DNA of 64,000 bases from an uncultured Clostridia bacterium (GTDB lineage: Bacteria; Bacillota; Clostridia; TANB77; CAG-508), in the NCBI GenBank assembly GCA_934182605.1, contig CAKPRQ010000001.1:62001-126000 (forward strand), given 5' to 3'. Below, one piece after another: positions 47,019 through 54,794 of the stretch. The notes beneath the pieces were generated by a model, which did no database searches, was not told where the DNA came from, and worked only from the letters and a program-made list of their open reading frames with translations. Numbering within the stretch: the stretch's first letter is position 1; the number at the start of each line of letters is the position of its first letter. A program made the translations under genes and the position numbers.

Positions 47019-47549
47019 TTATTTATCTTTTCTAATATATACTACACTAGCAACGGCAATGATTGCTAATACGCTAATAGCTACATAGAACATAGCACTT
47101 TGACCACCTGTTTGTGCTAAAACTTTACTTGTTGATAAAGAATCGATTAATTCTCCATCTTTGTAAACTTCTAAAACACCGTTTGCTGAATCAAAGCTTA
47201 CTGTTGCACCAACAACTTGTGCAGCTTCATTAGCTTTAGCTAATACTGTTTGTTTTTGTGCAGTTGTTAAATCTGCTAAACTTTCTACACCTGTTTCATT
47301 TATATATTCAACAGTTTCGTTAACTTTAGCTTTTATTGATTCAACTTGTTCAGCTGTCACTTCATTTTCTTCTAAGAATCTATCAACTTTTACTAAATCA
47401 GCAGCTGATAATTTAATTTTTTCTCCTGCTACTGTAAAGCTTTGTGATGCGAAATCTTTTAAGTCTTCAGCTGGTGTAGCTGCATTTACAACAGTTAATG
47501 TAGATATTAATACTACAAATAACGCAAAAACTAATACTTTTTTCTTCAT
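47019..47549 (-). CDS. Sortase-anchored surface protein with LAQTG signal
   Basis: 176 residues: signal peptide 1-23 (ends VNAA), an acidic helical region (25-115), a small strand region VLEVYKDGELIDS, then LAQTG at 144-148, a hydrophobic helix (about 152-171) and the tail RKDK. This is a complete cell-wall sorting signal with Ala in place of the usual Pro. The helical part recalls processed pilin-like or SipW-linked proteins but I cannot name a family. It lies directly before the sortase gene, so the pairing is very likely. Strong GAGGTAAGAGG site. Confidence 0.85.
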   Translation of the reverse strand: MKKKVLVFALFVVLISTLTVVNAATPAEDLKDFASQSFTVAGEKIKLSAADLVKVDRFLEENEVTAEQVESIKAKVNETVEYINETGVESLADLTTAQKQTVLAKANEAAQVVGATVSFDSANGVLEVYKDGELIDSLSTSKVLAQTGGQSAMFYVAISVLAIIAVASVVYIRKDK

Positions 47550-47587
47550 CCTCTTACCTCCATTTTTTTAATGAATTTATTTTAACA

Positions 47588-48100
47588 CTAATTAGGATTA
47601 ATTGCAATACCTTTTTTTAAATTTTTTTGATTATTTTTTAAATTTTTTATTTTGTTTACAATACCTCCTATAATCATTGTAAAAACAACACCTGTCATAG
47701 CACCTGCTGTGTCTATGCAAACATCTCTAAACTGTCCACTCCTGCCTGCAACAAGAGTTTGATGTGTCTCGTCTGAAACGGCATAACAGAAACATATTCC
47801 TACCGCACACAATAATGCTCTTATATTACTAAAATTGTATGATTTAAGTAATAGGAACATTAAAATACCTCCTACTGCATATATTGAAAAATGTGCTGAT
47901 TTTCTTACTAAAAATGATATTTTACTAGTTAAATCACCTATCTTATCTTCTGGCACTTCTTTTATAATTGTAATTACTTTTACTACTTCTTTTACTATAA
48001 CACCACTTGTCTTAGATGAATTTGTTCCTGTTTGATGTGAGAATAAAAAAACTACAGCCATCCATAGCAAAAATAATATTAAAAAAACTTTTCTTTTCAC
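47588..48100 (-). CDS. VanZ-like membrane protein
   Basis: A 170-residue protein with four membrane helices and the VanZ motifs: FLFSHQTGTNSS near residue 18, VRKSAHFSIYAVGGILMFLL near 66, and SDETHQTLVAGRSGQFRDVC followed by DTAGAMTGV near 110-140. VanZ domains are linked to teicoplanin resistance in one case but are mostly of unknown role in cell-wall biology. It lies 38 bases upstream of the LAQTG protein gene. Confidence 0.9.
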   Translation of the reverse strand: MKRKVFLILFLLWMAVVFLFSHQTGTNSSKTSGVIVKEVVKVITIIKEVPEDKIGDLTSKISFLVRKSAHFSIYAVGGILMFLLLKSYNFSNIRALLCAVGICFCYAVSDETHQTLVAGRSGQFRDVCIDTAGAMTGVVFTMIIGGIVNKIKNLKNNQKNLKKGIAINPN

Positions 48101-48139
48101 CGTTTTCTCTCCTTTCTTATACTGAAAAAGAATTAATTC

Positions 48140-49009
48140 TTACCTTCTTTTTGACTCTCTAAAACCACATCTCTGACAAAGAGAATGTACTAACTTATTA
48201 TTTTTAAAACCTTCTACAATCTCTTTAGATAAATTTGAATTTAAAATATCTTCAAATTCACTTTCAAAAATATTTCCTAAATTTATATCTCCATTTTGAT
48301 CTAAACAACAAGGTACAACAGTACCATCTACTAAAATAGCAATTTGATTAATTAAACCATAACAATATCCTGTTTTAGAAATTATATTTTTATTTAAACC
48401 TGGCCATTCATATATTGTATCTAAATTTATATATTTCTTATCTGCTATTTTTATAAAATCACTATTTTTTACTAATTCAAATAAATTTGAAATATTATAA
48501 TATTTCTTTAAAGAATTTAACACTTCTATATTTTTATCACTATTCTTAATATCTTCTAAATTCCATAACCTATAAGATACATAAAAATTATTAATCTTTG
48601 TAATTTCTTCTATACTATTAAACAATTCTTCAAAATAAAGATTTTTATCAAATTCTAAATTAGAATTTTGCTCTATACTATGTAAAGATATATTAATTTG
48701 CCTAATTGCTTTAGCTTTAGATAATACATCTATATTATTTTTTATTAAAGTACCATTTGTTGTAATTATTACATTTAAATTATATTTAAATGCCAAATCT
48801 AAAATTTCTCTAATATTAGGATGTAATAAAGGTTCACCTTTGACGTGTAAATATATATAATCAGTATAATCTTTTATTTTATTAAAAATTTTTTCTACAT
48901 TATCTACACTCATAAATTCTTGTTTCCTATTTGTTGCATCGCAAAATCTACATTTCAAATTACATACATTTGTTATTTCTATATATATTCTCTTAAACTT
49001 CTTTTCCAT
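48140..49009 (-). CDS. Radical SAM/SPASM protein
   Basis: About 289 residues. The radical SAM cluster motif CNLKCRFC (C-x3-C-x2-C) lies near residue 16-23, followed by KGEPLLHPNIREI and ITTNGTLI. The C-terminal half has a SPASM-type site (GTVVPCCLDQNGDINLGN near 230, CQRCGF at the end) that holds an extra iron-sulfur cluster. Such enzymes modify peptides or proteins. No obvious precursor peptide is next to it, though the LAQTG protein is nearby. I use ATG 49009 since AAGGA is 8 bases before it, not a TTG at 49024. Confidence 0.88.
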   Translation of the reverse strand: MEKKFKRIYIEITNVCNLKCRFCDATNRKQEFMSVDNVEKIFNKIKDYTDYIYLHVKGEPLLHPNIREILDLAFKYNLNVIITTNGTLIKNNIDVLSKAKAIRQINISLHSIEQNSNLEFDKNLYFEELFNSIEEITKINNFYVSYRLWNLEDIKNSDKNIEVLNSLKKYYNISNLFELVKNSDFIKIADKKYINLDTIYEWPGLNKNIISKTGYCYGLINQIAILVDGTVVPCCLDQNGDINLGNIFESEFEDILNSNLSKEIVEGFKNNKLVHSLCQRCGFRESKRR

Positions 49010-49112
49010 ATATAAATCCTTCAAAAAACTATGTTCTATTATTATACTTTATTTACTTAATTTTGTAAATATTTAGAATGTAAAAATTATGTGAATTTTA
49101 GAATAAAATCTA

Positions 49113-49141
49113 TTGCTAAAATTATTAAGTTATAGTATAAT
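49113..49141 (+). promoter_or_regulatory. Sigma-A promoter for tmRNA
   Basis: TTGCTA (49113-49118) and TATAAT (49136-49141) are 17 bases apart. The transcript would start a few bases before the tmRNA 5' end at 49153. Confidence 0.7.
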
Positions 49142-49152
49142 AGATAACATAT

Positions 49153-49516
49153 GGGGATGTATTTGGCATCGACATTATTTTTGAAATATAGATAGCGAGT
49201 AGTGGATTCTCGTTGGCCACTTAAAAAAACGGGAATTAAATTTAAATGCTGATAATAATAGAGAATTAGCATACGCTGCTGCCTAAGCGCACAGCTCGTT
49301 CTACCCTAAAGCCTACTATTAGGAATAGAGCGTCGATTAAAGTAGGAAACGAAGATGTTTTTGCTATTAAAACATTGGGTATTTTTAAATAGCTACTGAT
49401 GTTTTTAGCTTGTTTATTAGCGAAAAATAAAGGGAATGTTAAAGAATAAACTGTACTCGGAGAAGTTTATATGGATAATTTAGTGGACAGGGGTTCGACT
49501 CCCCTCATCTCCACCA
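49153..49516 (+). ncRNA. ssrA: tmRNA (transfer-messenger RNA)
   Basis: A 364-nt RNA. The 5' end GGGGAUG pairs with CAUCUCC next to an encoded CCA, and the T arm is GGGGTTCGACTCCCC, giving the alanine-accepting tRNA-like domain. The reading frame after a GCT resume codon at 49248 gives the tag ADNNRELAYAAA and stops at TAA 49284. Its end, AAA preceded by Tyr, departs from the common ALAA. The RNA frees stalled ribosomes and marks proteins for proteolysis. SmpB is not in this window. Confidence 0.95.
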
Positions 49517-49547
49517 AAATTATAACGTATTATTTTTGTATTATCAA

Positions 49548-49597
49548 AAAACTTGGTAGATAACTATTTTTATGAATAGCTATCTACCAAGTTTTAA
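49548..49597 (+). terminator. Terminator of tmRNA
   Basis: A long near-perfect stem (AACTTGGTAGATAACTA with TAGCTATCTACCAAGTT, one mismatch) is followed by TTAAATAAATA, 31 bases past the tmRNA CCA end. Confidence 0.85.
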
Positions 49598-49626
49598 ATA
49601 AATATATACTTATATTTTACATTTTA

Positions 49627-49767
49627 TTAATACATATTTTTTATTCTTCTCATAACTTTTCTGCCTTTTTTCATCATCATATTTTTAGTATTTTTTGTAT
49701 CAACCCACATCATTAAAACTCCTGCAGATACCATAGTTCCTACTATCATTCCTTTTACAAATTTCAT
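49627..49767 (-). CDS. Small 46-residue membrane-associated protein
   Basis: The frame MKFVKGMIVGTMVSAGVLMM leads to a short basic tail rich in Met, Lys and Arg. GGAGG lies 9 bases before the ATG, which makes translation likely despite the short length. One membrane helix with a positive cytoplasmic tail, similar in style to YtxH-like small proteins. Function unknown. It follows the frameshifted TauE gene on the same strand. Confidence 0.7.
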   Translation of the reverse strand: MKFVKGMIVGTMVSAGVLMMWVDTKNTKNMMMKKGRKVMRRIKNMY

Positions 49768-49786
49768 AATTATTACCTCCATTTTA

Positions 49787-50183
49787 CTAATTTTTCTTTA
49801 TGTTCTTATTATTACTCAAATTATCTTTTTTATACAATTTAATTAAGGATAATATTTCATAAAATGCTATTATTCCCAAAAATATTCCAAAAATTTTTTT
49901 CAAACTTTCAGTATTTAAAATTAAAGCAATTTGCGCACCTATTATAGCTCCTATAACTCCAAATATAATTATAGGAAGTGCAATTTTCCATTTTATAATT
50001 CCACTTTTAAAATTTAAAAAAATAGAAATTAAAGCTACAGGTACAAAAAAAACAATATTAGTAGCTTGTGCTATATGCTGTTCTATTCCGCCAAAAAAGT
50101 GAAAGTAAAACTATTAAAATACTTCCTCCACCCATTCCTAAACCACTTATAATTCCACCAACAATTCCCGCTAAAGCCTCCAT
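49787..50183 (-). pseudogene. Half-length TauE/SafE permease gene with a frameshift
   Basis: ATG 50183 has GGGGAG upstream and reads MEALAGIVGGIISGLGMGGG, a TauE/SafE first helix. At 50093-50098 there is a run of six T on the minus strand. With five the frame would continue GGIEQHIAQATNIVFFVPVA and on to a stop at 49787, giving 131 residues with about four helices. As written the frame shifts and stops soon. The cause may be a true mutation, phase variation by slippage, or a sequencing error. Confidence 0.7.
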
Positions 50184-50215
50184 GTCTTATTCTCCCCATT
50201 CTCTTTACTCATTTC

Positions 50216-50560
50216 TTAAATTAGATATCTTACAGAAACATATATTAAAAAAATAATAAAAATTGATTTCAAAACTTTATTTGAAAGATTTCTTAATAAT
50301 CTAGTTCCTATAACGCTACCAATTATTCCTCCCATCGCACATTTTATAGCTAAATTCCAGTCAATTAAATCATTACGAGAATATATTAATCCCGATGTTA
50401 TTACCATTGGTAATATGCAAAATATTGTTGTTGCTCTTGCTTCTCTTTCATCTAATTTCAAGAGATGTACAAATATAGGTACAAGTATAAGCCCTCCACC
50501 TGCACCAAAAAGACCAGATATTATACCTGAACTAATTCCTATAATAATATTTTTAAACAT
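50216..50560 (-). CDS. Half-length TauE/SafE family permease
   Basis: About 114 residues with the first TauE/SafE repeat (IIIGISSGIISGLFGAGGGL, then LLKLDEREARATTIFCILPM and GGIIGSVIGTRLL), four helices. Full-length TauE/SafE permeases have two such halves in about 250 residues; here the two halves are separate genes, this one intact. Together they could form a sulfite/sulfonate- or anion-type exporter. ATG 50560 is preferred; a GTG at 50569 lies inside a hairpin (50574-50595). Confidence 0.75.
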   Translation of the reverse strand: MFKNIIIGISSGIISGLFGAGGGLILVPIFVHLLKLDEREARATTIFCILPMVITSGLIYSRNDLIDWNLAIKCAMGGIIGSVIGTRLLRNLSNKVLKSIFIIFLIYVSVRYLI

Positions 50561-50642
50561 AAAAATCACACACTCTTTTATTAGTGTGCGATTTTTTTGG
50601 AAATTTATACAATTATATAATTTAAATTCAGATTACTTTTAT

Positions 50643-50781
50643 GTAACAACTCAGCAGATATTTGACTAAAGTTTGCTATATAGCTATTTGCAAGTCAAGA
50701 CCCTGATTGTTAACCCCAGATATGTTTTGACTAAAGATAGCTATATAGCAAGCTTTTTAAAGATTAAGGCCTGAGTTTTAC
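50643..50781. repeat. Palindromic MITE-like element, subtype B (copy 2)
   Basis: 139 bp from GTAACAACTCAG to CTGAGTTTTAC. It matches the copy at 7089 along its length, with the inner arms TTTGCTATATAGCTATTTG and GATAGCTATATAGCAAGC. It lies between the TauE half-gene and rarA. Confidence 0.72.
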
Positions 50782-50837
50782 ACTTTTATATATAAGTATT
50801 TTAAATTTATATAATATGTAGTAAAAGTATATTAAAA

Positions 50838-52067
50838 TTACTTTTCATCATAATATTTTGTTCCTAACATTTCATCAGGTAAATATTGTTGCTTTACATA
50901 ATGGTTTGGATAATCGTGAGGATATTTATATCCATTATGATATCCAAAATTTTTCATTTGCTCTATCGGTGCATTTCTTAAATGCAATGGTACTTCTCCT
51001 GTATTTTTATTTTCTACATCATCTAATGCTTTATTTATTGCTAAATACGATGCATTAGATTTTTTTGACCTTGCTACATATATTGCCGCTTCTGATAATA
51101 TTATTCTTCCCTCTGGCATTCCTATATTTTGAACAGCTTGTAAGGCAGCATTTGCTACCACTAATGCATTCGGATTAGCGAGTCCTACTTCTTCAGCAGC
51201 AGCTATAACAATTCTTCTCGCTAAAAATATCGGATCTTCTCCAGCCGCAATCGCTCTAGCTAAATAAAAAACAGTAGCATTAGGGTCACTTCCTCTCATA
51301 GATTTAATAAATGCACTTATATTATCGTAATGGCTATCTCCTTTTTTGTCAAAATATATTTTCTTTTTATTTATACTTTCAGCTGCAATTTCATCTGTAA
51401 TATGAACATATCCATCTTCTGATATTTCTGTAGTAATTACAGCTACTTCTAATCCATTTAATGCTGTTCTTACATCACCATTAGAAACTTCAGCAATTTT
51501 TCTTAAAGTTTCATCAGTTATTTTTACTTTATAACTTCCTAAGCCTTCTTCTAATATTAAACTTCTTTTTAAAATTTGAAATATATTCTCCGTACTTAAT
51601 AATTCTAATTTAAATACCATTGAACGTGAAATCAAAGCCTTGTTAACTTCAAAATATGGATTTTCTGTAGTAGCACCTATTAATATAACTGTACCATCTT
51701 CTACATACGGTAATAAAGCATCTTGTTGAAGTTTATTAAACCTATGGATCTCGTCTATAAACAAAATACATCTGCCACTAGGGTTTATTAATTGGTTTTT
51801 AGCTTCACTTATTATATTTTTTATATCCCCAACACCTGCTGTTACTGCATTTATTTTATAGAATTTATTTTTAGTTGTATTACTTATTACTTTAGCAAGA
51901 GATGTTTTACCGGTTCCTGGAGGTCCCCATAATATTATACTAGATAACCTATCTGCTTTTATAGTTCTATATAATATCTTATTCTTGCCCAATATATGTT
52001 CTTGACCTACATAATCTTCTAAAGTTTTTGGCCTTACTCTATATGCTAATGGTTTTGATAAATCCAT
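50838..52067 (-). CDS. rarA: Replication-associated recombination protein A (RarA/MgsA)
   Basis: A 409-residue AAA+ ATPase related to clamp loader subunits: N-terminal [20 protein letters not shown], Walker [14 protein letters not shown] near 48-60, Walker [21 protein letters not shown] near 100, sensor [20 protein letters not shown] near 135, and a C-terminal tetramerisation domain ending near [13 protein letters not shown]. It acts at stalled forks with SSB. Located just downstream of ruvA in place of the expected ruvB. Confidence 0.93.
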   Translation of the reverse strand: MDLSKPLAYRVRPKTLEDYVGQEHILGKNKILYRTIKADRLSSIILWGPPGTGKTSLAKVISNTTKNKFYKINAVTAGVGDIKNIISEAKNQLINPSGRCILFIDEIHRFNKLQQDALLPYVEDGTVILIGATTENPYFEVNKALISRSMVFKLELLSTENIFQILKRSLILEEGLGSYKVKITDETLRKIAEVSNGDVRTALNGLEVAVITTEISEDGYVHITDEIAAESINKKKIYFDKKGDSHYDNISAFIKSMRGSDPNATVFYLARAIAAGEDPIFLARRIVIAAAEEVGLANPNALVVANAALQAVQNIGMPEGRIILSEAAIYVARSKKSNASYLAINKALDDVENKNTGEVPLHLRNAPIEQMKNFGYHNGYKYPHDYPNHYVKQQYLPDEMLGTKYYDEK

Positions 52068-52147
52068 AACTAATTCCTTTCTTAATCTAGGTCTTGAGTT
52101 CCATAATTGCTATATATCAAGACTTATTAACCAAAATTTTATTTATC

Positions 52148-52747
52148 TTATTTCCCTAATAATACTAATGCCTTTTTTATAATATCTTGTGTAGATAAAT
52201 TTGCTAATTCTAATTTTTCAAAAGCTTTTTCAATTTCTTTTTTATTATATCCTAATATTTGCAATGCTTGTAATGCCTCTTCAATCTCTTCATCATTCTT
52301 AATAACCTTTTGAATACTATCATCAGCTTTACTAATAGCTTCTTCAGTTTTTAACTTATCTTTTAATTCCAAAACTATTCTAGCTGCAGTTTTAGCACCC
52401 ACACCTTGAATTTTAGTTAATTTACTAGTATCGTTTTGAATTATAGCCATTGCAAATTCACTAGGTAAAATACTTGATAACATTGCTATTGCAGATTTTG
52501 CACCAACTCCACTCACAGATAATAAAAGTTCAAACATTCTTAATTCTTCTTTTTGCAAAAATCCATATAAACTTATATTATCTTCTCTTACTTGATAATA
52601 TGTATAAATTTTCACTTCTTCATCTTCTTCTTGAATCTTATCTATTGCAGTAGCTGACATAAATATTCTATATCCTATTCCATTATTCTCAACAATTACA
52701 TAATTATTAGATTTTTCTACTATTTTCCCTCTTATATATGCATACAT
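52148..52747 (-). CDS. ruvA: Holliday junction protein RuvA
   Basis: 199 residues: MYAYIRGKIVEKSNNYVIVE with the OB fold, LLSVSGVGAKSAIAMLSS near 75 and IQGVGAKTAARIVLELKDKL near 112 (two helix-hairpin-helix motifs), and a C-terminal domain binding RuvB (EALQALQILGYNKKEIEKAF). It binds four-way junctions and directs the RuvB motor. ruvB is not next to it in the window. Confidence 0.95.
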   Translation of the reverse strand: MYAYIRGKIVEKSNNYVIVENNGIGYRIFMSATAIDKIQEEDEEVKIYTYYQVREDNISLYGFLQKEELRMFELLLSVSGVGAKSAIAMLSSILPSEFAMAIIQNDTSKLTKIQGVGAKTAARIVLELKDKLKTEEAISKADDSIQKVIKNDEEIEEALQALQILGYNKKEIEKAFEKLELANLSTQDIIKKALVLLGK

Positions 52748-52840
52748 TTTTCCTTCTCCTCACTTTCATTTTTTACAAAGGTATTTTATCACAAAAACGT
52801 TTGTTTGTAAATATTTTTATAACGAAATTTAATAAAAACT

Positions 52841-52989
52841 GTTACTGTCCAGTAATTATTTTATAAAATCGTGATATATAGCTATTTTTAGTCAAAACAT
52901 AGCTAGGGTAGCACAATCCGTGTCTTGACTTGCTAATAGCTATATATCACGATTTTGCAAAAATTATATATTTCCTACGGAATTGTTAC
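52841..52989. repeat. Palindromic MITE-like element, subtype A (copy 4)
   Basis: 149 bp, same length as the copy at 6286 and near-identical over the centre: TTTAGTCAAAACATAGCTAG, then GTCTTGACT, then TAGCTATATATCACGATTTT. The left end is GTTACTGTCCAG and the right end reads GAATTGTTAC. With the terminator next to it, it fills the 310-base gap between ruvA and the AI-2E family gene. Confidence 0.75.
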
Positions 52990-52997
52990 TAAAAACT

Positions 52998-53028
52998 AAA
53001 AAACTAGAGTTAACATCTCTAGTTTTTT
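52998..53028 (-). terminator. Terminator of the AI-2E family gene
   Basis: Twelve-base perfect stem AAAAAACTAGAG/CTCTAGTTTTTT with a 7-base loop. The minus strand reads into T-rich sequence, 29 bases past the stop at 53058. Works in both directions. Confidence 0.82.
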
Positions 53029-53057
53029 GATGTACCGGCGAATTATACAGTATATTC

Positions 53058-54257
53058 TTATTCAATCTGCAACTTCTTTTCCTTCAATCTTAAATTTACA
53101 TTTTCACTCAACACTGCATATATAACTGAGAATAATGGTACACTTAATAATATACCAACCAATCCCCATAAGCTACCACCTATAGAAATAGCTACTAATA
53201 CCCAGATTCCAGGCAACCCTACTGAACTTCCTACAACTTTTGGATATATAATATTTCCCTCTATTTGTTGTAATATTAACAAGAATATTACGAATACTAG
53301 GGCTTTAATTGGAGATAATGGTAATATTAAAATTGCACCTATTACAGTACCTATAATTGCACCTACAATTGGAATTAAAGCTGTAAATGCAATCATAACT
53401 CCTATTGTTACAGCATATGGTATATTTAATATCAACATACCTACCATACATAAAAATCCTAATATTAAAGCCTCAATAAATTGTCCTGAAATAAAGTTTG
53501 TAAAAGTTGTATTAGCAGTTCTTGCAATTCTCATTATTTTATCTGCCTTATCTTTTTCGATATATGCGTATAATAATTTCTTAGATTGTAAAATTAATTT
53601 TTCTTTTTGCACTAATGCATAAAGTGCAAATGCTAAAGCTAATACAAACGTAACTATAGCACTAGCCATTCCAGAAATAACATTAACAGATGTTGCTAAT
53701 ATCCCAGAACCATAAGTATTTAAGAATTTATTTATTTCCTCATTTATATTTAAGTTTTCAATAGAATTTTGTAAATCTGTTATTGATGTATTTATTTGTG
53801 GATATTCTTTTAATAAATCAGCTATATACACTTTACCATTTTCCAATAAGTCTGGTATCGATGCTAGCAACATTTGAACCGTTTTTATTAACTCTGGTAT
53901 TACTAAACCTATAACTAAAGCTACTATAGCTATTAATACAATAATAGCTAAAATAAGTGAAACGCCTCTTTTCCATTTTGATTTCCTTTGCTTTTGCATT
54001 TTTGCATTTTTACCTTTTCGTCTTAAACTCATACCAAACAATTTTTCTTCAAAAAGTTTAGTTAGAATATTTAAAACAAACGCTATAGCAATACCTAAAA
54101 TAAACGGAAATATCAAGTCAAAAACTCTATCGAAAAAACTAATAACTGTATTCCAGTTTAATACTACCCATAAAAAAAATAATGTAAATATTATAATTGC
54201 CAGAACTTTTTTAGTATTTATCTTATCAAAATTCATGCTTCTTTTCATTCCTTTCAT
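53058..54257 (-). CDS. AI-2E family (YdiK/PerM) permease
   Basis: A 399-residue membrane protein with about eight helices. There is a soluble, coiled segment after helix 3 (residues about 140-185), then the conserved C-terminal half: GFLCMVGMLILNIPYAVTIG, TALIPIVGAIIGTVIG, and IIYPKVVGSSVGLPGIWVLV near 335. The PF01594 family may export small molecules; the quorum link in its name is weak. Several ATGs are close together near 54236-54257 and none is clearly best. Confidence 0.88.
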   Translation of the reverse strand: MKGMKRSMNFDKINTKKVLAIIIFTLFFLWVVLNWNTVISFFDRVFDLIFPFILGIAIAFVLNILTKLFEEKLFGMSLRRKGKNAKMQKQRKSKWKRGVSLILAIIVLIAIVALVIGLVIPELIKTVQMLLASIPDLLENGKVYIADLLKEYPQINTSITDLQNSIENLNINEEINKFLNTYGSGILATSVNVISGMASAIVTFVLALAFALYALVQKEKLILQSKKLLYAYIEKDKADKIMRIARTANTTFTNFISGQFIEALILGFLCMVGMLILNIPYAVTIGVMIAFTALIPIVGAIIGTVIGAILILPLSPIKALVFVIFLLILQQIEGNIIYPKVVGSSVGLPGIWVLVAISIGGSLWGLVGILLSVPLFSVIYAVLSENVNLRLKEKKLQIE

Positions 54258-54290
54258 TTATTCCAAAAACTTACTTAATTGTATAAACTT

Positions 54291-54363
54291 GTTAACCCCG
54301 GCTATGTTTTGACTAAAAATAGCTATATAGCAAGCTTTAGTCAAATACCTACTGAGTTGTTAC
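54291..54363. repeat. Palindromic element, subtype B, right half only (copy 3)
   Basis: 73 bp starting GTTAACCCC and ending CTACTGAGTTGTTAC, matching the right half of the copy at 50643 (TATGTTTTGACTAAA, then TAGCTATATAGCAAGCTTT). The left half is gone. It lies in the leader of the AI-2E family gene. Confidence 0.65.
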
Positions 54364-54482
54364 TTTAAAACTATAATATTATTATACCATTTTCTTAACT
54401 AAATTTCAATATACTATTTTTCTCTTTTAATTATAGCCAAATATAATATTTTTATTCAAAATATAAAATTATACAAAGTAAT

Positions 54483-54593
54483 CTACTCACAATTATAACT
54501 TTCCGATTTTTTTCCCAAAATAAACATACACATTATTACTAAAGTTATTATAGAACCAGTTATCTCTCCTAATACTAAACCAATCCAAAACAT
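54483..54593 (-). CDS. Small 36-residue membrane protein (DUF3789-like)
   Basis: ATG 54593 is preceded by a very strong AAGGAGGTG. The frame MFWIGLVLGEITGSIITLVI continues through a single membrane helix to a short polar tail. Tiny proteins of this layout occur as DUF3789 in Firmicutes and phages; the match is from memory. It lies between the AI-2E gene and ppdK with no partners. Confidence 0.65.
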   Translation of the reverse strand: MFWIGLVLGEITGSIITLVIMCMFILGKKSESYNCE

Positions 54594-54752
54594 AATTCAA
54601 GCACCTCCTTACGAAACTTTTTATGTATACTAAGTATATTTTAACATATAACATCAGAGTATTTTGTCGAAACTTGCGATTTTATTTAATTTCTTATAAA
54701 AGCTCAATTTATAATATCTTTTATAGAAATAATTGTGCTAGAAAAGCTAATA

Positions 54753-54783
54753 AAATCTCAAGCTAAATTATAACTTGAGATTT
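54753..54783 (-). terminator. Terminator of ppdK
   Basis: Perfect 10-base stem AAATCTCAAG/CTTGAGATTT with an 11-base loop. It starts 12 bases past the stop at 54795, with T-rich sequence on both sides. Confidence 0.75.
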
Positions 54784-54794
54784 TTCTACTATAC

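Noticed and set aside
49087..49272. A 61-codon minus-strand frame at the tmRNA.
   Set aside because: Antisense to the tmRNA 5' part and its promoter; no coding features.
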